From positions 1-54,859 of the forward strand of contig JAPUDO010000089.1 in NCBI GenBank assembly GCA_027493055.1: DNA of 54,859 nucleotides. The letters run 5' to 3'. The stretch comes from Niabella sp. Its GTDB lineage: Bacteria; Bacteroidota; Bacteroidia; Chitinophagales; Chitinophagaceae. Shown piece by piece: positions 7,828-16,076 of this stretch; positions within the stretch are counted from its first letter, which is position 1, and each line of letters opens with the position of its first letter. A program made the translations under genes and the position numbers. The notes under the pieces are model-generated. The model worked only from the letters and a program-made list of their open reading frames with translations. It was not told the origin of the DNA and made no database searches.

Positions 7828-8079
7828 CGCATCAATGCGTCTTAAAAATTAACATTTAGAGTAAATTTTTAAAAGAAGCCTTTTGAAAAGATTATCCTGT
7901 GAGCTCACGGAACTTATCCTCTGACAAAATTAAATATTACTGATATAACAATCTTGAATCTAAACCCCTTTAATGTTACAGGATACAAATTTAGATGGGG
8001 AGAGCATGCTATAATCAATATGTTAAAATAATTATATCTAAAAAGAATTGCTAAAAGTTTAACAAAAATCAACAATCAC

Positions 8080-9765
8080 ATGAAAATTAAACAATCCTTG
8101 AAAAAACGGCTATTTGGCAGAGCTAAAATGGCTATTTTGGCGCTAATTGCTCTTATAGCCGGGCAGCTTACTGTAATGGCGCAACCTGCTCCCGGAAATT
8201 GTGCCGATGGGCGCGCTTACATCGTGACCTATACGATAGAAGATGGTGGTAGCTTATATTATATGGGACTAAATGATGCTGCGCCAACTCAGATAAATTT
8301 CACAGATCCGGCTTCTGGTGAAATAGCGTTTAATGGCATAGGCTATAATAATTCAGATAATTTACTGTATGGACTTGACCAATTTACACGTAAATTTTAC
8401 AAAATTGGAGTTAATGGAGAAGTTGAAGAAATAACTCTTGCTTCGGCTTTACCTACAGGAACTTATACAGCTGGAGATGTGTACAATAATGTGTACTACA
8501 CCTGGAATAGGACAAGTAATAGGCTTTATTCAATAAATCTTACTGGTACTCCTACAGCTACACTAGTGTATGATATGGCACTCAATCCTCCGGCTACAGC
8601 TGTAACCGGAACTATAGATGATTTTGCCGTAAGCCCTGATGGTAACATATATGGGGTTACAAGCACTGGCGATTTGTTCAAGTTTGATCCTACCAATTCT
8701 GTTCCTGAAAATCGTATCAGCAAAATAGGTACTGTTGGCAACAATGTTCCAACAGGTACAAAAGGTACTGCTTTTATGGATGCTGCCGGTAACCTGTATA
8801 TAGGAGACAATATTACCGGTAATATTTATAATATTGGTAAACCAGCAGGAGCTGGTCCCTGGAATCCTGCAACTCCTTTTTCCACAGCATTTTCTGGTAA
8901 GAGTCCTAATGACGGTGCTCGTTGTCCTTCATTAGTGCCTCCGTCGGCTAATCCAGATACAAGAACGCTTATTAATATGAATATGCAAACCTTGCCTGTT
9001 ATTAATGGTCCTGGAACTGGTATCGGCGTGGATGGAGAAGGTACTTACGGTATAGACCCAACCTCTATAATATTAACAATACCTGGTACCGGCAGCAATC
9101 TTACTAACCCACAAATTAGCAATGGCGGAAAAACGCTTACTGCTGTAGAGGGAACGTTCCAAGTACATCCTACAAATGGTACTGTTAGCTTTACGCCTGC
9201 TATTAATTTCAACAAATCTATAGTGGTTAACTACACTATTAAAGATACTGAAGGCAATGTGTCTAACCCTACTACCATTACTATTACAGCTGATGGAACA
9301 CTGCCTGTAGATTTTGGCGCTGTTTCTGCTGTTTTTGTAAACGGTCAGTTAGTAGTAAACTGGTCTACTCTATCTGAATCCGGTAACAGCCACTTTGATA
9401 TAGAAATATCTAAAGATGGTACGAACTTTACTAAAATAGGTTCTGTAGATTCTAAAGCAGATAAGAATGGTAATTCTGATGCACCTATTGACTACGACTT
9501 TAGCATAAACCTGCAAAACGGTAATACACTGCTGGGCATAGCTTTATTCTCCATAGCATTTATTGCGCTGCTGTTCAGCAGGAAGAACAAATGGCTGTAC
9601 ACTGTAGTATTGGTTGGCGGACTTAGCATCTTCGGTGCTTCATCCTGCTCTAAAGATGATGCAGCTGGAGTTGAAGATACCGGAAAGGCTTTTGTACGGA
9701 TTAAGCAGGTGGATAAAGATGGTAAATTTACTTATAGCAAACCTGTTCAGGTTGTGAAGAAATAA
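8080..9765 (+). CDS. Exported beta-propeller protein with membrane-hairpin-split C-terminal domain
   Basis: This 561-residue exported protein is of unknown function. The signal peptide ends near MAQ (residues 33-35). Residues about 40-290 resemble a DUF6923-type propeller (repeats such as NLYGVTS-like and GNLYIGDN), and about 290-407 is a CshA/Ig-like repeat (GTVSFTPAINFNKSIVVNYTI). From 408, LPVDFG opens the Fn3-like domain usually found before Bacteroidota type IX signals. After about residue 480 this domain is interrupted by two membrane helices (about 484-502 and 508-524) joined by SRKNK. A lipobox-like ASSC and SKDD follow, and then the domain resumes with FVRIKQVDKDGKFTYSK. A hairpin terminator follows. 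The neighbour is a divergent membrane regulator. Confidence 0.75.
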   Translation: MKIKQSLKKRLFGRAKMAILALIALIAGQLTVMAQPAPGNCADGRAYIVTYTIEDGGSLYYMGLNDAAPTQINFTDPASGEIAFNGIGYNNSDNLLYGLDQFTRKFYKIGVNGEVEEITLASALPTGTYTAGDVYNNVYYTWNRTSNRLYSINLTGTPTATLVYDMALNPPATAVTGTIDDFAVSPDGNIYGVTSTGDLFKFDPTNSVPENRISKIGTVGNNVPTGTKGTAFMDAAGNLYIGDNITGNIYNIGKPAGAGPWNPATPFSTAFSGKSPNDGARCPSLVPPSANPDTRTLINMNMQTLPVINGPGTGIGVDGEGTYGIDPTSIILTIPGTGSNLTNPQISNGGKTLTAVEGTFQVHPTNGTVSFTPAINFNKSIVVNYTIKDTEGNVSNPTTITITADGTLPVDFGAVSAVFVNGQLVVNWSTLSESGNSHFDIEISKDGTNFTKIGSVDSKADKNGNSDAPIDYDFSINLQNGNTLLGIALFSIAFIALLFSRKNKWLYTVVLVGGLSIFGASSCSKDDAAGVEDTGKAFVRIKQVDKDGKFTYSKPVQVVKK

Positions 9766-9790
9766 ATATCCTATATTATTCAATATCCTG

Positions 9791-9820
9791 GGGCCGCTTA
9801 TACGTAAGCGGCCTCTTTTA
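9791..9820 (+). terminator. Terminator of the surface-protein gene
   Basis: GGCCGCTTA (9792-9800) pairs perfectly with TAAGCGGCC (9805-9813) around a 4-nt loop. A T-rich tail follows, 26 nt after the stop codon. Confidence 0.85.
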
Positions 9821-10010
9821 TTTCTGAAAGCCGAATGTTAGATGTGTTTAGTAGTTTAGCAGAATGAAAATAGCTTTGTGAAGTAGATAGATTGTAATTT
9901 ATGCTTAACCCGATCCTCGAATGCTCCATTGATTTAACCTGATCCCATACCCTTCGGGAATTCAATATGATCCCGAGATTCCAGGCTATTATGTATAATA
10001 TAACAATAAA

Positions 10011-10047
10011 AAACGGCAACTCATTAAAGAATTGCCGTTTAAATTTT
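10011..10047. terminator. Second hairpin terminator, orientation unclear
   Basis: AAACGGCAA (10011-10019) pairs with TTGCCGTTT (10032-10040). An A-rich run precedes it and a T-rich run follows, so it could work in either direction. No gene adjoining it is recognised, which suggests that a gene here may have been lost. Confidence 0.6.
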
Positions 10048-10421
10048 TGTGAGATTTTCCCAGCTGGGAAAAAGAAGGAGTACCGCGTACGGGAAAAATA
10101 TCTAATGAATTGGTAGCAGATTTTTTGAGATTCTGCGAAATTTCAGACTGGATCCATTTGTCAAAGTGTTTACGATCCGGTTAGATGATATTTTGAAGCT
10201 GTATATTCTCATTAAAAACATCCTAAAATGATATGCCTGTCACTGCCTTTAACAAGATCTAACTAATTCTTCTTTTCGGCACAATAATTTTTTTATTCTC
10301 CTTGTTCCAACGATATAGAAGTTTAGCCTGTTATTTTCAGTCACCAAACCGCAGGAAGGCTCATGCTAAAATGCTATAATAGTTTGTGAATATTCTATAA
10401 ATCCTGATGATAAACATCCGG

Positions 10422-10429
10422 TAGGTTTG
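10422..10429 (+). promoter_or_regulatory. Candidate -7 promoter box of fucI operon
   Basis: TAGGTTTG matches TAnnTTTG 137 nt upstream of the fucI start. No -33 box is seen at normal spacing. It is the only such match noted in this upstream region. Confidence 0.25.
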
Positions 10430-10566
10430 CAGTCAAAATGGGGTGAGCGCTTCTGTTCTAACGAATGTTTAATTAACAGCGTGTATGAAAACGCTTGTCA
10501 TATTCCTGACAGGGGTTTTATTTACGGGTAGAACAAAGAATCAATAATGGATAAAAATAAAATCTT

Positions 10567-12339
10567 ATGTCTCAAAAATCAGAATATCCTAAAATAGGTA
10601 TACGTCCTGTCATTGATGGCCGCATGGGCGGTATAAGGGAATCGCTCGAAGCAACTACGATGGAGATGGCCAGGGCCGTTGCAGACCTGTATTCGCAAAC
10701 ACTAAAGTATCCCGACGGGTCGGCAGTGCAATGTGTGATTGCGGATAGCTGTATCGGCGGCGTAAAAGAAGCTGCCGATTGCGCTACAAAATTCGCCCTC
10801 TCAAATGTAGGTGTGTCTTTGTCCGTAACACCTTGCTGGTGCTATGGTTCAGAAACAATGGATATGGATCCCCGGTTACCCAAGGCCATTTGGGGGTTTA
10901 ACGGCACCGAGCGCCCGGGCGCGGTTTACCTATCGGCAACGCTCGCCGCGCATAATCAGAAAGGCTTGCCCGCTTTTGGCATTTATGGCAAGGATGTGCA
11001 GGATATGGGCGATACCATTATTCCCGATGATGTGCGGGAAAAACTGTTAAGGTTTGCAAGAGCCGGACTGGCGGTAGCCATCATGAAAGGTAAATCTTAT
11101 CTGGCTATCGGTTCGGTATCTATGGGTATTGTGGGGTCTGCGGTCAATCCCGATTTCTTTCAGGAATATCTGGGTATGCGCAATGAGTATGTAGATGCTT
11201 CAGAAATACTGCGTCGTATCGAACAAAAAATATATGACGAAGAAGAGTTTGAAAAGGCTATTAAATGGGTAAGGCAAAATTGCAAGGAAGGTACCGATTA
11301 CAACAGGCCGGAAAAGGTAAAATCAAGGGAAGAAAAAGATAAAGACTGGGAGTTTGTTACCAGGATGGCCATGATATTCCGTGATTTGATGACCGGTAAT
11401 CCCAGGTTGGCAGAGAAAGGTTTCGCAGAGGAGGCATTGGGGCATAATGCCATCGTTTCAGGATTCCAGGGGCAACGGCAATGGACAGATTTTCTGCCTG
11501 ACGGCGATTTCGCGGAAGCGATTTTAAATTCTTCTTTTGACTGGAACGGCATCAGGGCTCCTTATATGGTTGCTACTGAAAATGATTGCCTGAACGGTGT
11601 TTCGATGCTTTTCAACTATTTGCTTACAAATACCGCCCAGATTTTTGCCGATGTGCGCACTTACTGGAGTCCCGGGGCAACAGAACGGGTATCCGGCTGG
11701 AAACCGGACGGCATGGCTAAAGATGGGTTTATTCATTTAATCAACTCAGGCTCTGCTACGCTCGATGGAACAGGCAGGCAAAGCCGCAACGGGCAGCCCG
11801 TTATGAAACCCTGTTGGGAGATAACGGAAAAGGAAGTTGCCGATTGCCTGGAGGCCACCGTCTTCCATCCATCCAACCGCGATTATATGCGCGGCGGCGG
11901 TTATTCTTCCACCTTCCTTTCAAAAGGAGGAATGCCTGTCACCATGTGTCGTGTTAATCTTATAAAAGGCCTTGGGCCGGTATTGCAAATAGCAGAAGGC
12001 TTTACGGTTGATTTGCCGGAAAATGTGCATAAGATATTGAATGAGCGTACCGACAAGATATGGCCCACAACATGGTTTGCGCCTAAACTAACGGGCGAGG
12101 GCGCATTCAAGGACGTGTACAGCGTAATGGCCAACTGGGGCTCCAATCACGGTTCCATAAGCTATGGTCACATCGGGGCTGATTTGATTGTATTGGCATC
12201 CATGCTTCGTATCCCGGTTTGTATGCACAATGTGCCGGATGAAAAAGTGTTCAGGCCCGCTGCATGGAGCGCTTACGGAATGGACAAAGAAGGCAGTGAT
12301 TACAGGGCCTGTGCTGTTTACGGACCTTTGTATAAATAA
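10567..12339 (+). CDS. fucI: L-fucose isomerase
   Basis: This 590-residue cytoplasmic enzyme, nearly the length of E. coli FucI (591), converts L-fucose to L-fuculose; the family also isomerises D-arabinose. Candidate metal and catalytic residues are Glu338 in ATENDCLNG, Asp362 in FADVRTYW and His528 in [15 protein letters not shown], which line up with Glu337, Asp361 and His528 of the E. coli enzyme. No signal peptide is present. It is the first gene of a rightward run with three exported proteins, with a 222-nt gap to the next gene. Kinase and aldolase partners (fucK, fucA) are not in the window. Confidence 0.95.
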   Translation: MSQKSEYPKIGIRPVIDGRMGGIRESLEATTMEMARAVADLYSQTLKYPDGSAVQCVIADSCIGGVKEAADCATKFALSNVGVSLSVTPCWCYGSETMDMDPRLPKAIWGFNGTERPGAVYLSATLAAHNQKGLPAFGIYGKDVQDMGDTIIPDDVREKLLRFARAGLAVAIMKGKSYLAIGSVSMGIVGSAVNPDFFQEYLGMRNEYVDASEILRRIEQKIYDEEEFEKAIKWVRQNCKEGTDYNRPEKVKSREEKDKDWEFVTRMAMIFRDLMTGNPRLAEKGFAEEALGHNAIVSGFQGQRQWTDFLPDGDFAEAILNSSFDWNGIRAPYMVATENDCLNGVSMLFNYLLTNTAQIFADVRTYWSPGATERVSGWKPDGMAKDGFIHLINSGSATLDGTGRQSRNGQPVMKPCWEITEKEVADCLEATVFHPSNRDYMRGGGYSSTFLSKGGMPVTMCRVNLIKGLGPVLQIAEGFTVDLPENVHKILNERTDKIWPTTWFAPKLTGEGAFKDVYSVMANWGSNHGSISYGHIGADLIVLASMLRIPVCMHNVPDEKVFRPAAWSAYGMDKEGSDYRACAVYGPLYK

Positions 12340-12504
12340 GGTTGCGTGATTATATTTCTCCTGTATTATTTATTATTGCTTTTGGCCGGGAGCAACCTTT
12401 CCTGCCCGGCTACTATTAAAAATATCTGTTGCGGTCAGGCGGGGATGAAGTTTTTCTCCAAAGGAGTTCTTTGAACAGGCTTCCTTTGTGTAATTTAAGC
12501 CTGA

Positions 12505-12524
12505 ATCCCGATAATTATCGGGAT
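12505..12524. repeat. Perfect 20-bp palindrome ATCCCGATAA/TTATCGGGAT
   Basis: The two 10-bp arms are exact reverse complements with no spacer. The element lies between fucI and the BNR-repeat gene. There is no T-run after it. It could be a dispersed palindromic repeat, a protein-binding site or a weak transcript-processing hairpin. Confidence 0.55.
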
Positions 12525-12561
12525 CATGCAGGTTTGAGGATATTGTTTCATAAACTTATAA

Positions 12562-13728
12562 ATGATTATGATGAGTAAAAGGTCGATTTGTTTGTTATGG
12601 CTGGGTCTGTTTTTTTCCGCTTCAGTATTTGCGCAAAATAGCAGCACCGTGCCGGGAGTGGTCATTACCCATGTTCCCGCATCTTCCAAAATGTATATAG
12701 GTTCGCCGAGTATCTGCATTTTACCGGATGGTAAATATGTGGCTTCACATGATTTTTTCGGGCCCAACTCACAGGAAGCAACCCATGCAAAAACGGAGAT
12801 CTTTGAATCGGCCGACAAAGGACAAAGCTGGAAAAAGATTGCGGAGCTGAACCAGTTCTGGTCAGGATTATTTGTACATAAAGGTAAGCTGTACCTGATG
12901 GGCACAAGGAACGGGGAAGGGGACTGTGTAATTCGCCGGTCTGCCGATGGCGGGCATACCTGGACCAATCCCGCTGATGATAAAACCGGTTTGTTAATTC
13001 CGGCGAAAGAAGGGGTAGGATATCATACTTCATCCATGCCAGTACTGAATGCAAAAGGGAAGCTATGGCGGGGAATGGAGCAGGTAAAACCCGGCGGGCC
13101 CTGGGGTGGCTTTAACGCTTTTGTAATGTCTGTAAAGAAAAACAAAAATTTGCTCTATGCCAAAAACTGGACATTGAGTAATAAGTTGCAAATGGATAAA
13201 AGTTTTGGTAAAGGCACCGAATGGCTGGAAGGCAATGCGGTGATGGACCCTGATGGAAATATTGTAGATGTTTTACGGGTTCATTACGGACCAGATACAA
13301 TTGCGGCAGTTATCAACATTTCCAAGGATGGTAAAAAAGCAGGCTTTAACCCTGCTACTGGCTTCATTACATTGCCCGGCGCTTCAAAAAAATTCAATAT
13401 TAAAAAAGATTCGAATACAAATAAATACTGGACATTGACCAATGCTGTTCCGGAGGAATACAGAAGTGGCTATATGGAACGTACCCGGAATACAGTGTAT
13501 TTACTGAGCTCCGATGATCTTATTCACTGGCAGCAGCATGGTATTATTCTGCAGGGTAAAAATGTAGCGAAGCACGGCTTTCAATACCTCGACTGGCAAT
13601 TTGAAGGCGATGATCTGATTACAGCGGTCAGAACAGCTTATGACGATGAATTTGGTGGCGCCGATAATCAGCACAACGCCAATTACCTGATTTTTTACCG
13701 GGTTAAAGATTTCAGGAGTATCAGATAA
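12562..13728 (+). CDS. Exported BNR-repeat (sialidase-superfamily) protein
   Basis: This 388-residue protein has a signal peptide ending near SVFAQ (residue 25) and a six- or seven-bladed propeller. Asp-box motifs are visible as SADKGQSWKK (about 84-93) and SADGGHTWTN (about 126-135). The C-terminal segment AYDDEFGG-ADNQHNANYL-FYRV is conserved in a group of Bacteroidota proteins annotated as sialidase-like. The full set of sialidase Arg-triad residues is not evident, so true sialidase activity is doubtful. A polysaccharide lyase role on rhamnosyl-glucuronate (PL42-like) is one alternative from memory. It lies 24 nt upstream of the GH127-like gene and is probably co-transcribed with it. Confidence 0.7.
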   Translation: MIMMSKRSICLLWLGLFFSASVFAQNSSTVPGVVITHVPASSKMYIGSPSICILPDGKYVASHDFFGPNSQEATHAKTEIFESADKGQSWKKIAELNQFWSGLFVHKGKLYLMGTRNGEGDCVIRRSADGGHTWTNPADDKTGLLIPAKEGVGYHTSSMPVLNAKGKLWRGMEQVKPGGPWGGFNAFVMSVKKNKNLLYAKNWTLSNKLQMDKSFGKGTEWLEGNAVMDPDGNIVDVLRVHYGPDTIAAVINISKDGKKAGFNPATGFITLPGASKKFNIKKDSNTNKYWTLTNAVPEEYRSGYMERTRNTVYLLSSDDLIHWQQHGIILQGKNVAKHGFQYLDWQFEGDDLITAVRTAYDDEFGGADNQHNANYLIFYRVKDFRSIR

Positions 13729-13752
13729 AAGTTTGTTCAAAAAATAAATGTT

Positions 13753-16065
13753 ATGATACCGGGGAGAGCAATATGCGTCTGTTTCCTGACCCTGATAAGT
13801 TTTTTGCCTATGGCACAGCCTTTGCCAATGGCAAGCTCTTATCAATTGTCTGACGTGCATTTATTGAAAGGCAGCCCTTTTTATCATGCTATGCAAAAGG
13901 ATAAAGAATGGCTGCTGGCTTTAGAGCCCGACAGGTTATTGAGCGGTTTCAGGTCAGAGGCCGGGCTTCAGCCTAAAGCGCCCAAATATGGCGGTTGGGA
14001 GAGCCAGGGAGTAGCCGGACAGTCGTTGGGGCATTACCTGTCGGCATGTGCTATGATGTATGCGGCAACCCATGACACAGCCTTGCTTAACAGGGTGAAT
14101 TATATTATTGATGAGCTGCGTATTTGCCAGCAGGCAAATGGGAATGGTTATGTGGCGGCTATTCCGGACGGAAAAAAGATTTTTTCGGAGATTAAGGAAG
14201 GTGAAATTTATTCAAAAGGATTTGATCTGAACGGCGGCTGGGTTCCCTGGTATAATATTCATAAAACCTGTGCCGGGCTGATAGATGCTTACCGGCTGGC
14301 GGGGAACAGTACGGCAAAAAATATACTGATTGATTTGGCGGATTGGGCAATAGATATTCATAAAAATTTATCCTATGACCAAATGCAGCAAATATTGCGT
14401 TGTGAGCCGGGTGGTATTAATGAATCATTTGCGGAGGTATATGCACTGACGGGAGACCTCAAATACCTGGCGTTGGCAAGAAAATTTAACGATGATGCGT
14501 TGTTGACTCCTTTGGCGCAGCAAAAAGACAATCTTGCCGGGCTGCATGCAAACACGCAAATCCCAAAGGTGATAGGGGTAGCCCGCCAGTATGAATTAGG
14601 CAGGCAAAAAAAGGATGAAGATATTGCCCGTTTCTTTTGGGACATAGTAGTGCACAACCACTCTTATGCAAATGGCGGCAACAGCGAAGCCGAACATTTT
14701 GGGATGGCGCGTCATATAGCAAACCGGCTGAGCAACAAAACAACCGAAACATGCAATACCTATAACATGCTAAAGCTTGCACATCATTTGTTCAACTGGC
14801 AGCCTGATGCACGATATGCTGATTTTTATGAGCAGGCGTTGTATAATCATATTTTAGGTTCTCAGGATCCTGCCACAGGCATGGTGTCTTATTTTACGCC
14901 TCTTGCGCCCGGTTATAAAAAAAGTTTCAGCATGCCGTTTGGGTCTTTCTGGTGTTGTGTAGGTACAGGACTGGAGAATCATAGCAGGTATGGCGAGTTT
15001 ATATATAGCAAATCTGCCGACGGGGGCGTGTTTGTAAACCTTTTTATTCCATCTGTTTTGGAAGATGAAAGCCTGCTACTTAAGATGGAAATGCAATCGC
15101 AATTAACAGCAGGCAGGGATGGGCTAACTTTAACATTGCAATTGGATAGGAGTAAATCCTTTCCGCTTTATCTCAGGATTCCCGCATGGGCGCGCAATGC
15201 CAGGGTATTTGTGAATGGAGAAGAATATTCTTTACAAAAAAACATGACCGGTTCCTATTTGAAGTTGCAACGGAAATGGAAGTCGGGGGATGTGATTAAC
15301 TGTAAATTCCCGATGGCGTTGCAGATAAAAGCCACCCCTGATGACGAAGACCTGTATGCTTTAACTTATGGCCCTTTTTTATTGTCTTCTAAACTAAAGC
15401 CTCAGTTCAGTTTGGGAAAAGATTCTGTTCCGGTGATCGTGAGCGATGAAAAAGAACCATCTGTATGGTTGTCAGAAATGCAGCACGGAATGCGTTTTGT
15501 TGCCAAAGAAGCTGGTGTTCCGGTACCATTGGAATTTCAGCCATTTTATAAAGAGATCAATGAGCCTTACCAGGTGTACTTCAGGTTGTTCTCAAGAGCA
15601 AAATGGGAAAGAGTAAAGGATCGTTATTTTGATGCCGGCCGGCAGGCAGCACTTGAAAAGGCAAATACGGTGGACGATATTCAATTAGGGGAAATGCAGC
15701 CCGAAAGGGATCATGATTTTGTGGGCAGCAAACCGGAAGCCGGAGAGATCAGGAACAATAAATACAGAAAGACAGAACCGGGAGGTTGGTTTTCATTTAA
15801 GCTGAAAGTAGCGCCGGACCAAAAGCAAAGACTCGTACTTACTTACCCCGGAGGTGTAAGTAACGAATCGGGGTTTGATATTTACATTGACAACAAATTG
15901 CTTGCTTCCGACGCGGTACATTGGTTTGACGGGGATAAGGTAGATAAGGTTTATCCGGTACCCGGGGAACTGCTGTCGGGAAAATCGGTGATTGCTGTAG
16001 CTTTAAAGGCGAAACCCGGAAAGATTGCCGGAGAACTTATACGTGCCAGGATTATAAAGGAATAG
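13753..16065 (+). CDS. GH127/DUF1680-like glycoside hydrolase (putative beta-L-arabinofuranosidase)
   Basis: This 770-residue exported protein has a signal peptide within the first 25 residues. The central (alpha/alpha)6 barrel carries the GH127-type zinc cluster: Glu332 and Cys334 in TTETCNTYN, plus Cys401 and Cys402 in FWCCVGTGLENHSRYGEF. In the characterised family, one Cys of the CC pair is the nucleophile. C-terminal beta domains follow, including a DUF4986-like end. The protein probably removes terminal L-arabinofuranose or a related sugar in the periplasm. It sits between the BNR protein and the DUF3748-like protein with short gaps. Related families (GH146 and other DUF1680 groups) cannot be excluded. 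Confidence 0.85.
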   Translation: MIPGRAICVCFLTLISFLPMAQPLPMASSYQLSDVHLLKGSPFYHAMQKDKEWLLALEPDRLLSGFRSEAGLQPKAPKYGGWESQGVAGQSLGHYLSACAMMYAATHDTALLNRVNYIIDELRICQQANGNGYVAAIPDGKKIFSEIKEGEIYSKGFDLNGGWVPWYNIHKTCAGLIDAYRLAGNSTAKNILIDLADWAIDIHKNLSYDQMQQILRCEPGGINESFAEVYALTGDLKYLALARKFNDDALLTPLAQQKDNLAGLHANTQIPKVIGVARQYELGRQKKDEDIARFFWDIVVHNHSYANGGNSEAEHFGMARHIANRLSNKTTETCNTYNMLKLAHHLFNWQPDARYADFYEQALYNHILGSQDPATGMVSYFTPLAPGYKKSFSMPFGSFWCCVGTGLENHSRYGEFIYSKSADGGVFVNLFIPSVLEDESLLLKMEMQSQLTAGRDGLTLTLQLDRSKSFPLYLRIPAWARNARVFVNGEEYSLQKNMTGSYLKLQRKWKSGDVINCKFPMALQIKATPDDEDLYALTYGPFLLSSKLKPQFSLGKDSVPVIVSDEKEPSVWLSEMQHGMRFVAKEAGVPVPLEFQPFYKEINEPYQVYFRLFSRAKWERVKDRYFDAGRQAALEKANTVDDIQLGEMQPERDHDFVGSKPEAGEIRNNKYRKTEPGGWFSFKLKVAPDQKQRLVLTYPGGVSNESGFDIYIDNKLLASDAVHWFDGDKVDKVYPVPGELLSGKSVIAVALKAKPGKIAGELIRARIIKE

Positions 16066-16076
16066 CTTAAAGCGAA

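Larger units (their letters stand above)
7449..8079. other. 631-bp AT-rich divergent intergenic region
   Basis: No gene is seen on either strand. The region separates the TPR-AraC regulator gene from the surface-protein gene and must carry promoters for both. It holds two adjacent short inverted repeats at 7744-7787 and a TAnnTTTG match at 7820-7827. The roughly 250 nt between that box and the start codon would form a long AT-rich leader. No riboswitch was recognised. Confidence 0.6.
9766..10566. other. 801-bp gene-poor region before fucI
   Basis: No convincing gene is seen on either strand. The region holds the terminator of the upstream surface-protein gene (9791-9820), a second hairpin (10011-10047), and a TAnnTTTG match (TAGGTTTG, 10422-10429) 137 nt upstream of fucI. 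Short open frames on the minus strand around 9800-10020 lack recognisable motifs. The region marks the boundary between AT-rich housekeeping-type DNA and the more GC-rich carbohydrate loci. Confidence 0.55.

Noticed and set aside
9798-10019. 73-codon minus-strand frame in the spacer before fucI
   Set aside because: It overlaps the terminator stem of the surface-protein gene, has no ribosome-binding site and no known motif. A decayed gene cannot be excluded.
12340-12561. Terminator between fucI and the BNR gene
   Set aside because: GC-rich arms (GCCGGG/CCCGGC near 12385-12412) and the palindrome at 12505 exist, but neither is followed by a T-run, so they are not called terminators.
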